Source: Rodentolepis nana (taxonomy: Eukaryota > Platyhelminthes > Cestoda > Cyclophyllidea > Hymenolepididae). Taken from it: a DNA stretch of 18,920 bases. The stretch's first letter is position 1; each line of letters starts with the position of its first letter. Below, one piece after another: positions 1-10,700 of the stretch. Below the pieces are notes generated by a model. It was not told the origin of the DNA. It worked only from the letters and a program-made list of their open reading frames with translations, and searched no databases. A program made the position numbers and the translations under genes. Location: assembly GCA_900617975.1 (NCBI GenBank), contig UZAE01000741.1, positions 1-18,920 on the forward strand, read 5' to 3'.

Positions 1-775
1 AATGGCAAGCGTTTTGATAGATATCATTAGCCATTTAGCTGACTTCGGGCTTCACAGAGGGAAGATTCATCAAAGTAGCAGAAAGTCGAGGGGTGGGGAA
101 CAGAAGAGCTATTCACAGATGTAAAAGAAGCAGGCAGATACAAAGGTAGAGAAAAAGGTAAGGTGAGTACTGAGAAAGGGGTCGAATATGACAACCAGGG
201 GGGTCGTGGTAGTTTGAAGTCAGAAGTCAACTGCCCATTGATTGACTTTTTTGCCGTATGAATATACGTTGCCCAGGGTGCACCACATGGAGGTAAGTCT
301 ATCGCACACCCCCGTGCTTAAACATTCACTTGTTGTTTGGTCAACTACTTGGCAACCCATTATAGAGTTTGCGGCCTTAGGTTTTGCGTAACATCAATTC
401 GTCTGGTTAGCGTTAATAGGATTTTTTTGTCATTTTGTAAAAAACTACTGTTATCTCACACTGCGATATTTATCGACCTATCCCTTTTTCCCATCGCTGC
501 TACTTCTTCAAGTAGTTCAATTTTGTCGCATAATCATCTCGAATTGATTGCTTAGTTACAAATACTATTTCAAAAACTTTATTTCATGTATTCTGCCCAT
601 CTTTTTATTGCCTAGCTAGTCCTTAATAACCATCAACGTTCTTAGAAAGAAATATTTATCTTCTTTCAATTTGAGTGGAGAGAAAATATCTTCGATCTCC
701 AGTCATTGTAAACTAATATTATACCACCCACCCCGCTACCTCTTTAACCATATTTAAGTTGCTTTGGACGTCCAC

Positions 776-798
776 TTCACTGGATATGTGCCAGTGAA
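776..798. repeat. Hairpin, 8-bp perfect stem
   Basis: TTCACTGG at 776-783 pairs with CCAGTGAA at 791-798 around a 7-base loop. Nothing else identifies it; it may be chance. Confidence 0.5.
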
Positions 799-1468
799 AG
801 TTGATCTTGTAACCCTTCAACAGAGGTGCATTATTGACCACTACACCATCTGATTAAGCGTTTTTTCTTTCACTTACTTCGTTGTCTACGGGTGTCTTCC
901 AAAAAAACCGAGGTCCATCTTCTATAATTTTAGAGACTCCAAACTAGGGCTTAACCACAATTCGGATTTGCACTGTGGCTTCTTCTTTTCCTTCGACTTA
1001 CAAAAACATTTTGAGCAAGGATCCACCATCCCATCACCATTACTAGCTAGTTTCCATGTGGACACTGCTTTACATTATTTGACTGCCAAAGCCCATCAAG
1101 AATTTTTTCACCGGCCACTTAAGTATATGGTAGACAGCTCCATGAGTGGCGACTTATTTGGAAGTTATTTCACACTTTTTAACTTGTCTTAGAAAAAGTA
1201 AATAGTGCAAAAATTCTCAAGAAATGTAAACGCTTTTCCCAGATATGATGTTTATTAATTGATCCAATTGTGACAATAGTATCTGACTTTTTATCATAAC
1301 TCTGCCTCTCTCCAATTGATTCACTCGAGACAAGCCGACAACAGACCGTGTAAGTGAATATATGGTTGTAATGGATGTCATTTTCTTTTTTATAATCTTA
1401 TCCTAACTCAATCTCCTTTCATATTCAAGAATATTTCAATACCATTGTCTTGGAGTAGTTTTTTAGTC

Positions 1469-1490
1469 TACCTCCTTGTATTAGGAGGTA
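1469..1490. repeat. Hairpin, 8-bp perfect stem, 150 bp before exon 1
   Basis: TACCTCCT at 1469-1476 pairs with AGGAGGTA at 1483-1490 around a 6-base loop. It lies in the intron just upstream of the exon at 1642. No function is inferred. Confidence 0.5.
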
Positions 1491-1641
1491 AATTATATTT
1501 CTATTATTCAATTTTTCATTCTACATATTTTTCTTCTGGACGACGATTTGAGCCGACGTCGAATTTGATTAGAGTAGATATCATCAGAGTTGCAGAAATT
1601 CTCGGATTCCTGTTTTTTCTTTGAATTATGCCTATTTGTAG

Positions 1642-1765
1642 AGCCTCACAATCCTCATAGCGAATCGGAATTCCATCCGACAAAATATTCCCAGCGCAAT
1701 CGGTCAGTTGGCTTTTCTCACAAAACTTGATCTCTCCTACAATCACATCCAAAGTCTACCCGATA
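1642..1765 (+). CDS. SHOC2: SHOC2 exon 1 of window (LRR 1 and most of LRR 2)
   Basis: The acceptor is CTATTTGTAG ending at 1641; the donor is GTATGT at 1766. It enters in phase 0 and leaves one base (A). The 41 codons begin SLTILIANRNSIRQ and reach LDLSYNHIQSLPD. The first repeat looks one residue longer than its human counterpart. An in-frame exon must lie further upstream, since the repeat starts in the middle of the solenoid. Confidence 0.88.
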
Positions 1766-4700
1766 GTATGTCTTCTCCCCTTTTTCTCCAAAATTCTTAC
1801 TTTCTTGATTAACTTTTTTGTAATATGGTTGATTTCTCCTTGTGTAGGTCTAGGTCAGTGCACCCAAATAACGGATCTTTATCTCCATTATAATCAACTG
1901 ACTCATCTTCCCGAAACCATTGGTAACCTCACTCATCTTAATCGACTAATGCTCAAGTAAGTTCGCATCCCCTATTTATTTGACGCCACAATGATTGATA
2001 TGTTATTCTCCATTTTCAAGTTCAAGATTTAAATTTTATAATTAAATTTAACTAAATGAGGATAATAGCGTGGTGCGGGTGCAGTCAGAGGTTGCAAATT
2101 CGATGTTTGTTGTCACGCACCTCGTAAGCAGAATTGCCAACCACGCTGATTAGTCCGGTAATTCGGCGATAGTATTCGACTTTTCTGTCTGGACAGATCT
2201 ATGCAATGCAATTGATGCAAAAATTCCCAACTGGCCGTAGGAGTTACTTTACTTCTATTCAAAAATCATTTCAGTTTCTTAACACGTTCAAAACTCCATT
2301 ATAGGATCTGTAAACCCTTACTGCTGTAGAACAATTGGTTTCCATGCTTTCATTGTGTGCGGATCATTGGGAGCATATTCTTGAATACTTAAACTTCTAG
2401 AGATGCTCATAAGAATATTGAAGTTTTCGTATGAAATTCGTGTCCCCTAGTTCAGTACAATAGTATCTATTATTACCAATATTAGTGTCTTTGCTGTTTA
2501 CGTCATTAAATAACTGATAATAGGCACGCCTGTATCAAGATTTATAGTCTTGTGACCAGTTTACAAAACGTCTTTTTTGATGATTCATATTTCATTTACT
2601 GGCAAGCCATAAATTTTCAGGCAGAAGTGCGTGTTACGTTTTCGAGAGTTTTATGGGGCAAAATGGTTGGAGTATTATCGATTCTTGGCTGTTCATTCCG
2701 AAGCTATGGCTCCAATAGAAATTGCATTTGGATTCTTCTTGGAAGCATCAAATTGCTTTATTGTTTAGATGGCAGAATTTATTCTTAGTTTGAAATTGTT
2801 TCCTCACTTGTGCACATTTATTTATTTTGGGTGTTTTTTGCTAATTTATAATGCTTTTGCGCCTTTACGTCCGAAGCTTCTCAAATTGCTTTTTGTGAGG
2901 TGGTTTAGCAGAAGGGCGTTTATTTTCACGAAAATGTTGGTGTCTATTCCTCTCTTCCATTGGTTCCGTTCTCCTTTTTTGAAAAGAGTGAATAAAGGCT
3001 ATGCTAAAATCCCAAAATGTTTTTTAAGTAGATGGGAATTTGAACAGCTTGTGATCTTGCTATGTTACATTGACTTCTCGTTTTAAAATGGTTCGCAATC
3101 TTTCCCAATGACTTCCTTCTAATAATATATTTACCAATTACATTTTTTCCCCTTGAAACTGAACAGCTTGTGATTGATCTGTGATTTGACTGCTTATTCC
3201 CTCGCTAAGTGCGTTGGTGGTGCAATGCTTATCATGACCGCCTGCTATATAAGAGGTCATGGATTCGCGTCAGTGAGGAGAATAGCCGTCCGTAACTATT
3301 AAAATAGGATAATTAAGGGACTTGCATAATCGGAGTCTCTTATCATGGAGATTCCATTTCCTACCCAAAACGAGCGTTAAAAGTAGCTTTTCCCTATGGG
3401 TTTATTGATTATAATTTTACGATTAGTATTATATTTTTTTCTGATCGCAGACTTTGCTATCAATGGTTAATAACCTGTCCATTACTATTATTTAAAACCC
3501 TGGCATCATCTAGAAGCTGAATAGAATCGGCTTCACAGCTTTCCCCTTTTGAGTCCTTAAAATGTGGAGATGGTTTTATAATCTAATTAAGTGCTTTTAT
3601 TTTGTCGTACTTTCACTGTAACGTAGTTAAGGGACTATATTGGATGTTGTTTGGGATTTTGAGTAATCTATTCCTGTTACACTTTTCTCATATCTCTCAA
3701 CATTTCATCCTATCATTAAATTTAATCTATGTGATTGGATTCAAGAGTAAAATATCAATTTACAAGTACTTGTTCTTCTATGTGGTACAGATATTTAGTC
3801 GCCGTTCCTTTAAAATGTTTTCTCTGTTTCATCTGGCTTAATCTGCTGTTGTATCCTAGGTTGTTGATTATTTACTTTATTGCTAAAAATCATTAACTTT
3901 AAATGATCTCTGTTAAGTTAAGAATTTGGACTATCTCATCAGCATGCTCATGGCTGTGGAAATTAACAGCTAAATTGAAGTGGTTGACTCAACAACGGTA
4001 GCAAATCTGTCGGCCATTAAGCTCTGAATATCGTAAATATAATTCTGCGAATCGGAAAGTAAATGAAGGACAGGGAAGATTGTAACAGAACTCTTCTTCT
4101 CGTAAGAGGGTGGACAATTCGAAGCTCTGGGATTAAGATACAATAAAATTCGTTATAACCTGCCTTTTCTCTATTTCTCCTGGATTTACTGGACATATTC
4201 TCTGTGGCACAATTTCTTGTGTTCTCTCATGTTAAAAACGAGTAAAATTTTTTACAGTGCCATGAACGTTACTTATAATATTCTCATTTAGCCTATTTGT
4301 TTCACTGTTGTTTGTATTTTGTTAAAAAATAACTTTGCGAACATTTGTCATAATTTAATAAAAATGCGGGTATTTGCCGTTCCCGAGACAAATCTCGGTT
4401 TGCCTATTACTTCTTTTAACTTTATCGCTGACAGGACACTAACATAACACTTTACAAAAACTGTAGCCTCTATTATTATTACTAAGATTCCAATTTTCAT
4501 CCCAAATTTGAGTGTGAGTTGCTATTTAATAAGATGGTGGTTCTATAGGTAATGCTTTCTTTACGCATTTCTCAAGCTTCTCTTTACGCAGTGTCTTATT
4601 GTGATCAGTGGGCTTTTAAATGCGTGGGTGCGCTGCGGATGCCACCTTGAGTTGTCTTCCAAATGTCATGACTACGCATTCTATAATTTTAGTCACCAGA

Positions 4701-7700
4701 AGTTGGAGAAATCCCAGGCGATTGGTTATGCATGAATCGAATTCCAACTTCCAAATGTGTGTCTGTCACTTGGTTTCCCCTCCCCCCCCCCGTTCGACAT
4801 ACCGAAGTAACTATGGCAATAAGATTTTTCCGGTTTTCAATCAAATATCTAAGACATGGACTTAGATTCCCTCAGTAGCGTTAACAATCGCTAGAGTATA
4901 GCTGGATTTTGATTATAAATTTAGGTAGATTTGAGGACCAAGTTAATTATTTTTGTCAATTATATATTTTGGAAGTTCTTCAAAGCAGCCTTGAGTAATT
5001 TCACATTGTTATACAAAATTCAAATGTTCATGAAAACGACTAAATTGACGGCTTATATTAGCAATAACTTCATTGAAAAAAAACTTATTTCGATTTCCGA
5101 TGATATTTGCAAAGTTATAATTTCGCATTAAGACAAAGTCAAATTTTTTCAGGGTGATTTCTCGTGGCGCCATATTTACTTGTTAGCATATTGCGAAATT
5201 CGAAGGCTCTAGATAGAAATCTTTCTGGTTAACGTTCGATGGAAAATTGCGTATGTAATATTTTATTTAGGTTTCAATTGAAATAAGAGATTTTCCATTC
5301 GGATGACATAGTGTGTGTTTCTTCCTATCCATCACCATGTTTTTGAACTGATGTATGATTGTAGATATGTAAGGAAGCAATATTACGCTTGCCTACGCTA
5401 ATCACACGTGCTAGGTTTCGGCTATAAGAAGACCCACGTGAATCAAAGTGACGTGACCAGCTACTCAAATAGATCACCTTGCCAACAAGCTCGAATGTGA
5501 ATATGGACGCCAGGTTACCCGTGTCATAAAACTATGCTTTAAAATATATAGGTAGTACAATGTAGACGACTCTTTGATTACCTAATTAAATAAAGAGCCA
5601 CTCCTGATACCCTGAATTCAATATGATTCCCTTATGACTTATTCCCCTTTCGCGCGTTTAAATTTAGTTTCCCCCTTTATTATGACCTGCAGCCATTGTT
5701 AACATAATGGTCACTTAGTTCGAGGCTTGTGTCTATTCTGATGTATATTGAAAGGATAGGGTCACCAACATTCAAACTGTGTAAAGTGGAGATCTTGGAA
5801 TGTGAATGAGATTTTGTTATCAAACCAGGTCGCCTTGTTATATAGCCTCTGCAAAAATGACCAATCAATTTTCGTTTTAAAATACAAGTTGAACAGCTGC
5901 CGCCAGTATGCAATTGATATGGGTTGAGAAAAGAGTGATTTTGTGACTTCTCTGAAATTCAAAAATGTATCGGAAGCTTAAATTATAAGTTAAAATTTGT
6001 TCTCGGGATCCTCGGAGTTAGAGAAAGGGGCAGTATTTAAGTGAAGGAAACTTACACTGTGCTTATTCCACTAACATTGTCTTGACTATTCTTTTTTGTG
6101 TAAAATGTGAATGAATTCTTGGTTTTCTCAACAAAGGAATTAATACGTTTCTCTTCCCATCTTTGTTATACTCTGAGAGTTGTGACGGAAGCACCCAAAT
6201 TCTTGTACATAAATTTCAGTAATAGCTTCAATAGCCTTGCTGTCTCTGTTGAAGGAAAGTCATAACGTAATATCAGGCTTGTTCTCTGTCTGCTTTTGTA
6301 GTTGGACATTTCTGCTCCTGACGATATAGTGCAATTTGATCCACATAAGTAACATTGACTCATTTGCCCAATGCAAACTAATTTAAAATATTTGCCTGTA
6401 GAATGCCTTTTATTGGTTCCGCTGATATAAATCCGTCTATCATTTATTCTTCGAATAAACGGTTGTTTTTTACATTTTATCATTTTAGATACAACCGTCT
6501 GGTGGAGATCCCCGAATCCCTTGCCAAGTGTACTCGTCTAGACGAGTTTAATGTCGAAAATAATCAGCTCTCCTCACTTCCGGTGAGTGCTGTTAATACT
6601 TGCCTATTTATCGCTTTTCATACACGAAGCAAAGTGTTCAAACGATGACGGAAATATGATATTGACTTCTCTCGTTGGTTTGTTTATACTTAGATGCTAT
6701 TCAAGCTTTCAACTAAGTCAGCTGTCACTACCTACCCGTGTCGTTATTATTATTATTAATATAAGCTCCAGTAATGCAGAAAATGTTTGCTTTTTTCAAC
6801 TAAAACTTAGCAATAGAGATCAGCGTTCCGTCCGTTGATTTTCTTTGCATTCGGTTTACATACAGCTCACTCACGCTCCCTCCCCTGAATCACTTATCAG
6901 GTTTTATTAACCTTTTAAAAGTCTTAGAGGGAGCTTTTATAATCAGAGATCTCAGCGCAAAGTTCTTTCAAAGCGAACTCTTAACCTTTCATCTTGTTAG
7001 GCTGAATCGAATTGATCTGAAAAGGCGATCATTACCACTATTTTGCCTACCCTCTTTATTCAAATTGTGTAGGTAACTAAGGGTTCAGTCTCTACCGAAT
7101 GTCACCTAGTTCATTTCTCCTCGATTTGGTGACTTTTGCCGTAACCTAGTTATCTCCCTTTCACATTTAGCCGCATCTCAATGATCAGGACGAGAAACTC
7201 GTTGATTATGCGAATAGGCAACTTCTCATATTACACAATGAGTAGAAGATGGAAGAGATTTCCATTTCTTTAAAGATCAAATATTGAACAACGCACCATT
7301 TTATGTCCGAATTTGAGCGCGCAAGAGCAAACATGTCTGTTCTCAAAATGCAATCGTATCTTCCGAACCTAAAACAGATCGAATGGTGATCTGTCTGGGC
7401 GCATGTGGTCTTCCTCCATTTTGGAATCTTGAAACTCCAGAAACGCATCAAAATCGTGGACTCTGTCGTTGTTCCGGACTCTTTAAAAGACCTAGAGAAA
7501 GTTTCAAATTTGACCCAAAGCTCCAACGTGTTTAAAAACAGCTTTCCTCGGAAGGTGTTGAACAAAAATGAATAGTTTTTATCCAAAATAAAACCAAATT
7601 AACTATTTATTGTTAAGCATATATAAATTTGTATGCGTTTAAATGTATTCACAACAGGGTTATTCTCTTGCGTTATTTTGGAGCAAAGTCTACTTTATGT

Positions 7701-10700
7701 CATTTTAGCTTTTTTTATTGAGTTCTAAGGTTTATTGCTATTTTGGGAAATTAAGTTATGGTAACCACCGAGCTATTTGATCTCTTTTGCAAAAATTTGA
7801 TGTTTGCTGAAACGTTGTTGTTTATTTTTGTGGGAATATGATCTCACCTTCAACGTCCTTTTTCTCGATCTTCACCTTGAGATGGCTTGCCCGTGTGCTC
7901 AGCTCTATACCATATTCTCATTCTTATTGGCCTAGCTCTTCAGATTTTGTCTCCTTTCTATACCTTTATTCCTTTTTCTTTTCTATCTTGCCTTTCTCTT
8001 TCCTATATATCGAGATATCTTTCTTACAAATATCTCTTATAATGTTGATTGGTTAGACCTTTTCTCTGTTCTGCATTACCACATCACAGTCAAATGAAAT
8101 AAAACAACAGTCTCTCAAATAAGAAGTACCTGCGGTTTCCCATTCAAATATTTTGTTGCTCACCTGTACCTCTAGGAGTCTACGAAATTCCCAGTCTTCC
8201 GAAGAAAATGCTCTTTTTTCTCTTCTATCTCTAATGGCCAAATGGGCTTGGATCTTAAAATATCGGGGAGCTTAAGCTGTCATTTTTTGGAATCTATAAC
8301 TACTTCTTTGCATCTTTCCACTAGTTGTCAAGCGCGTGATTGTTTGCCTTCTTTTAGACAAATCTTCTGGCCAACATGGCGCAAGTTCGAAATGTCACCT
8401 TTTCCCGAAACTGTTTCTCCGTCTTTCCTCCAGGTGGCCGAGATCAGTACAGTCATGTCACGGTCGGTCCCCTTTCTTAACCCCTAAGTCTTCTATTTAT
8501 TTCTCTCAAGTGGTTTGTTTATTTTCTGTGCTCCTTCCCATCTGTAGTCCTTGAACATGGACCATAATCGAATTACCGTAGTGCGTCCAGATGTCCTCTC
8601 TCATCTCCATCAAGTGACGAAACTTAATCTTCGAGATAATGAAATTGCCAACTTACATCCTGAAGGTATGCCTTTAAGAAAGAGAAGCTACTATTTGTTG
8701 GTACTTTGACATTTGCTTTCTATAAACTGCTTAGTGATTGTTTAGGTAACGGATTTGTGGCTCGTTTAAGATTTGCCATTTTCCATTGTTGGATGGGTGC
8801 AATTTCTGTTTTTTTTTCACTAAACAAATCAGCCGGAGAACAACTAAGGGCATAACTACAGTCTGCGCTTGCGCTTTATTTGTAATCGATAGGTGACTGG
8901 CTAGATAGGTTTTCTAAAACAAACAAGTGAGTAAGAAGTGAACAACGCTTCACTCTAACAGTCTGTTGGAAGGCAAAAGTAGGAGCCAGTTATGTCGCCA
9001 CTACCTAAAGTGAACATTACTCAACGAGAAGTTGGCGAGTTTGAACTACTTTCTAACATGTATATCTTGCATTCACCGATTAAACGCTTTGCGCAGACAG
9101 GAGGCAATTCGAGTGGTGACTTTCTTCTATAATCAAAAATTAGAGCTAGATCATGCAACATAATCTTGTCTCTGCACTATAATTCGGACCTCCGTTCGTG
9201 AAAATCTTCGCTATTGTCTTCAAAACTAGTCATCACTGTCGCAAATTTTAAGATGCGCGAATTCGTACTCGAAGTATACTTATTTCCTTACTTTAAAAAA
9301 CTTATTTCGCCTCTTTCTCTATTTCTTAATCTCAACACATTTTTGTCTCTATCGTATTTGCAATGCCAACATTAACTGATTATTCTTGTTGATCAAATGG
9401 AATTGATTCATTATAATGTTGTCATTGAAGCATCCGATTTAGAAAGCATATCAGTCAGTTAACAATGTAACAACAACGATAATTCATTCGGTAATTCTAA
9501 AATCTACTGTCATATAAAAGAAGTTCGCTCTTGAAGTTTAGTGATTTCGAGTTCTTAGCATTCACTTCTTCTCAGAATTGAATGGTCGTTCATGTTTGAT
9601 GTTATGCTAAAGCATACCAAACAAACTGGAGATAAGTTAATGACATGGATGTATATTCTAGTTAAGAGCACCAGTGGGGGGGGGGGTTGTAAGCATGTGG
9701 GCACTCTGTCTTTGCTGTTTATCTTCCAATCGGTACTTCAAAGAAGGTAGCTAGAAGACACTCATAGCTTAGCTATTTGACTGAAAGTTAATTAGGATTA
9801 GTGGATAAGGGAGTGTGCTGGGGCAGGGGAATAATCTCATGCCTATTTTAGTCTGTGCGGCCATCTGCCAGCTGTCCCAATAGTTCCGATGGAAAACGTG
9901 ATGGAGATACCACGAAAATAGTAAATACAAATTTATATTTTTCATGCTTTTTTCAGATCTTCGGCATTGGAACAAGTTGGTGGAGCTTGATCTAGGATCC
10001 AATCACCTCTCCAGTCTACCTGAAGAATTGGAGGCCCTTGAATCTCTTGAGATGTTCCGGCTGAGCTACAACCAACTTAGGGTGGGTATTAAGGAGGTCA
10101 AAGTGAATGATGAGGAAGGGGATGATATGTTAGCCCTAGGATTGTATTTCTCAATTCTAAAAAGCACATGGCTTATGATCATTTACAGTTTTGACAGTTT
10201 ATTTCCAGTCGGTTCATCGTTGAGATTCTGTTTAAAATTGGTTTCTCTTGTTTATCGTAGGCTGTAATTAAGTTTTTTATTCCCGATGTTTATGCTAAGA
10301 AGGAAGAAATAATTTCCCTACTTTTTATGCGTGTTGCTTATTAAATGTGCTTAAGGTTTATCTTTGGAATGTCTTCTAAGCTCAATAGTTTCAGTTGAAT
10401 TGATGTACATGTATACAACTCATTAAATGATTAAATCTTATTTAATGCGTCTGCTAACAAAGTGGTGAATATAAACAAAGGTCTTTTAATTTACCCTTAT
10501 GTTTAATAAAACTATTTCTTATTGGCACTGAGGTGTTATCAGTCGAACTTTCGTATCCTTTAAGATATGTTATGTCTTTATTATAGCGCCTTCCCAATAC
10601 ACTTGGCAAGCTTCAACGTCTTCGAGTGTTAGATCTCGAATCCAACCAGCTTGAATCCCTTCCGCTGAGTATTGGCGACCTCGTGAATCTGCAGGATCTC

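Larger units (their letters stand above)
1..1641 (+). other. Presumed intron upstream of the first recognised exon
   Basis: I see no LRR-coding segment ending in phase 0 before a donor, so the preceding SHOC2 exon should lie left of base 1. The best donor-like site is GGAG|GTAAGT at 293, but its upstream frame is not LRR. Two short perfect hairpins (776-798 and 1469-1490) are the only clear structures. An alternative is that some small, non-LRR 5' exon lies here unseen. Confidence 0.6.
1957..6488 (+). other. Large intron (4.5 kb) of SHOC2
   Basis: It is bounded by GTAAGT and CATTTTAG. Contents: tRNA-like relics near 2066-2105 and 3211-3275; a T-rich stretch at about 2550-3090 with several open but unrecognised frames; a 15-bp direct repeat (3041-3055 and 3160-3174); a run of ten C at 4782-4791. 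Open frames on the minus strand at 5680-5962 and 6166-6483 resemble nothing I know and are probably chance. No LRR coding sequence was seen. Confidence 0.8.

Noticed and set aside
241..298. Strong donor GGAG|GTAAGT as the end of a preceding SHOC2 exon
   Set aside because: The frame before it (MNIRCPGCTTWR) is not LRR and leaves two bases, while exon 1 needs phase 0.
337..555. LRR-like tail SILSHNHLELI in an open frame before exon 1
   Set aside because: Only one repeat-like stretch, no leucines at the preceding LRR positions and no usable donor after it.
2769..3086. 105-codon + strand ATG frame as a gene
   Set aside because: T-rich, hydrophobic composition from base bias, unrecognised, and inside a long intron.
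3930..3960. CTGATGA on the minus strand as a hammerhead core
   Set aside because: No GAAA box or stem II follows at the right distance.
6166..6483. 105-codon minus-strand frame just before exon 3
   Set aside because: No recognisable protein and no conserved motif; open frames of this size are expected in the window.
7206..7586. 126-codon minus-strand frame, the longest single open frame
   Set aside because: Composition rich in F, C, S and T looks antisense-like; the + strand register over the same bases looks more protein-like. Neither is proven.
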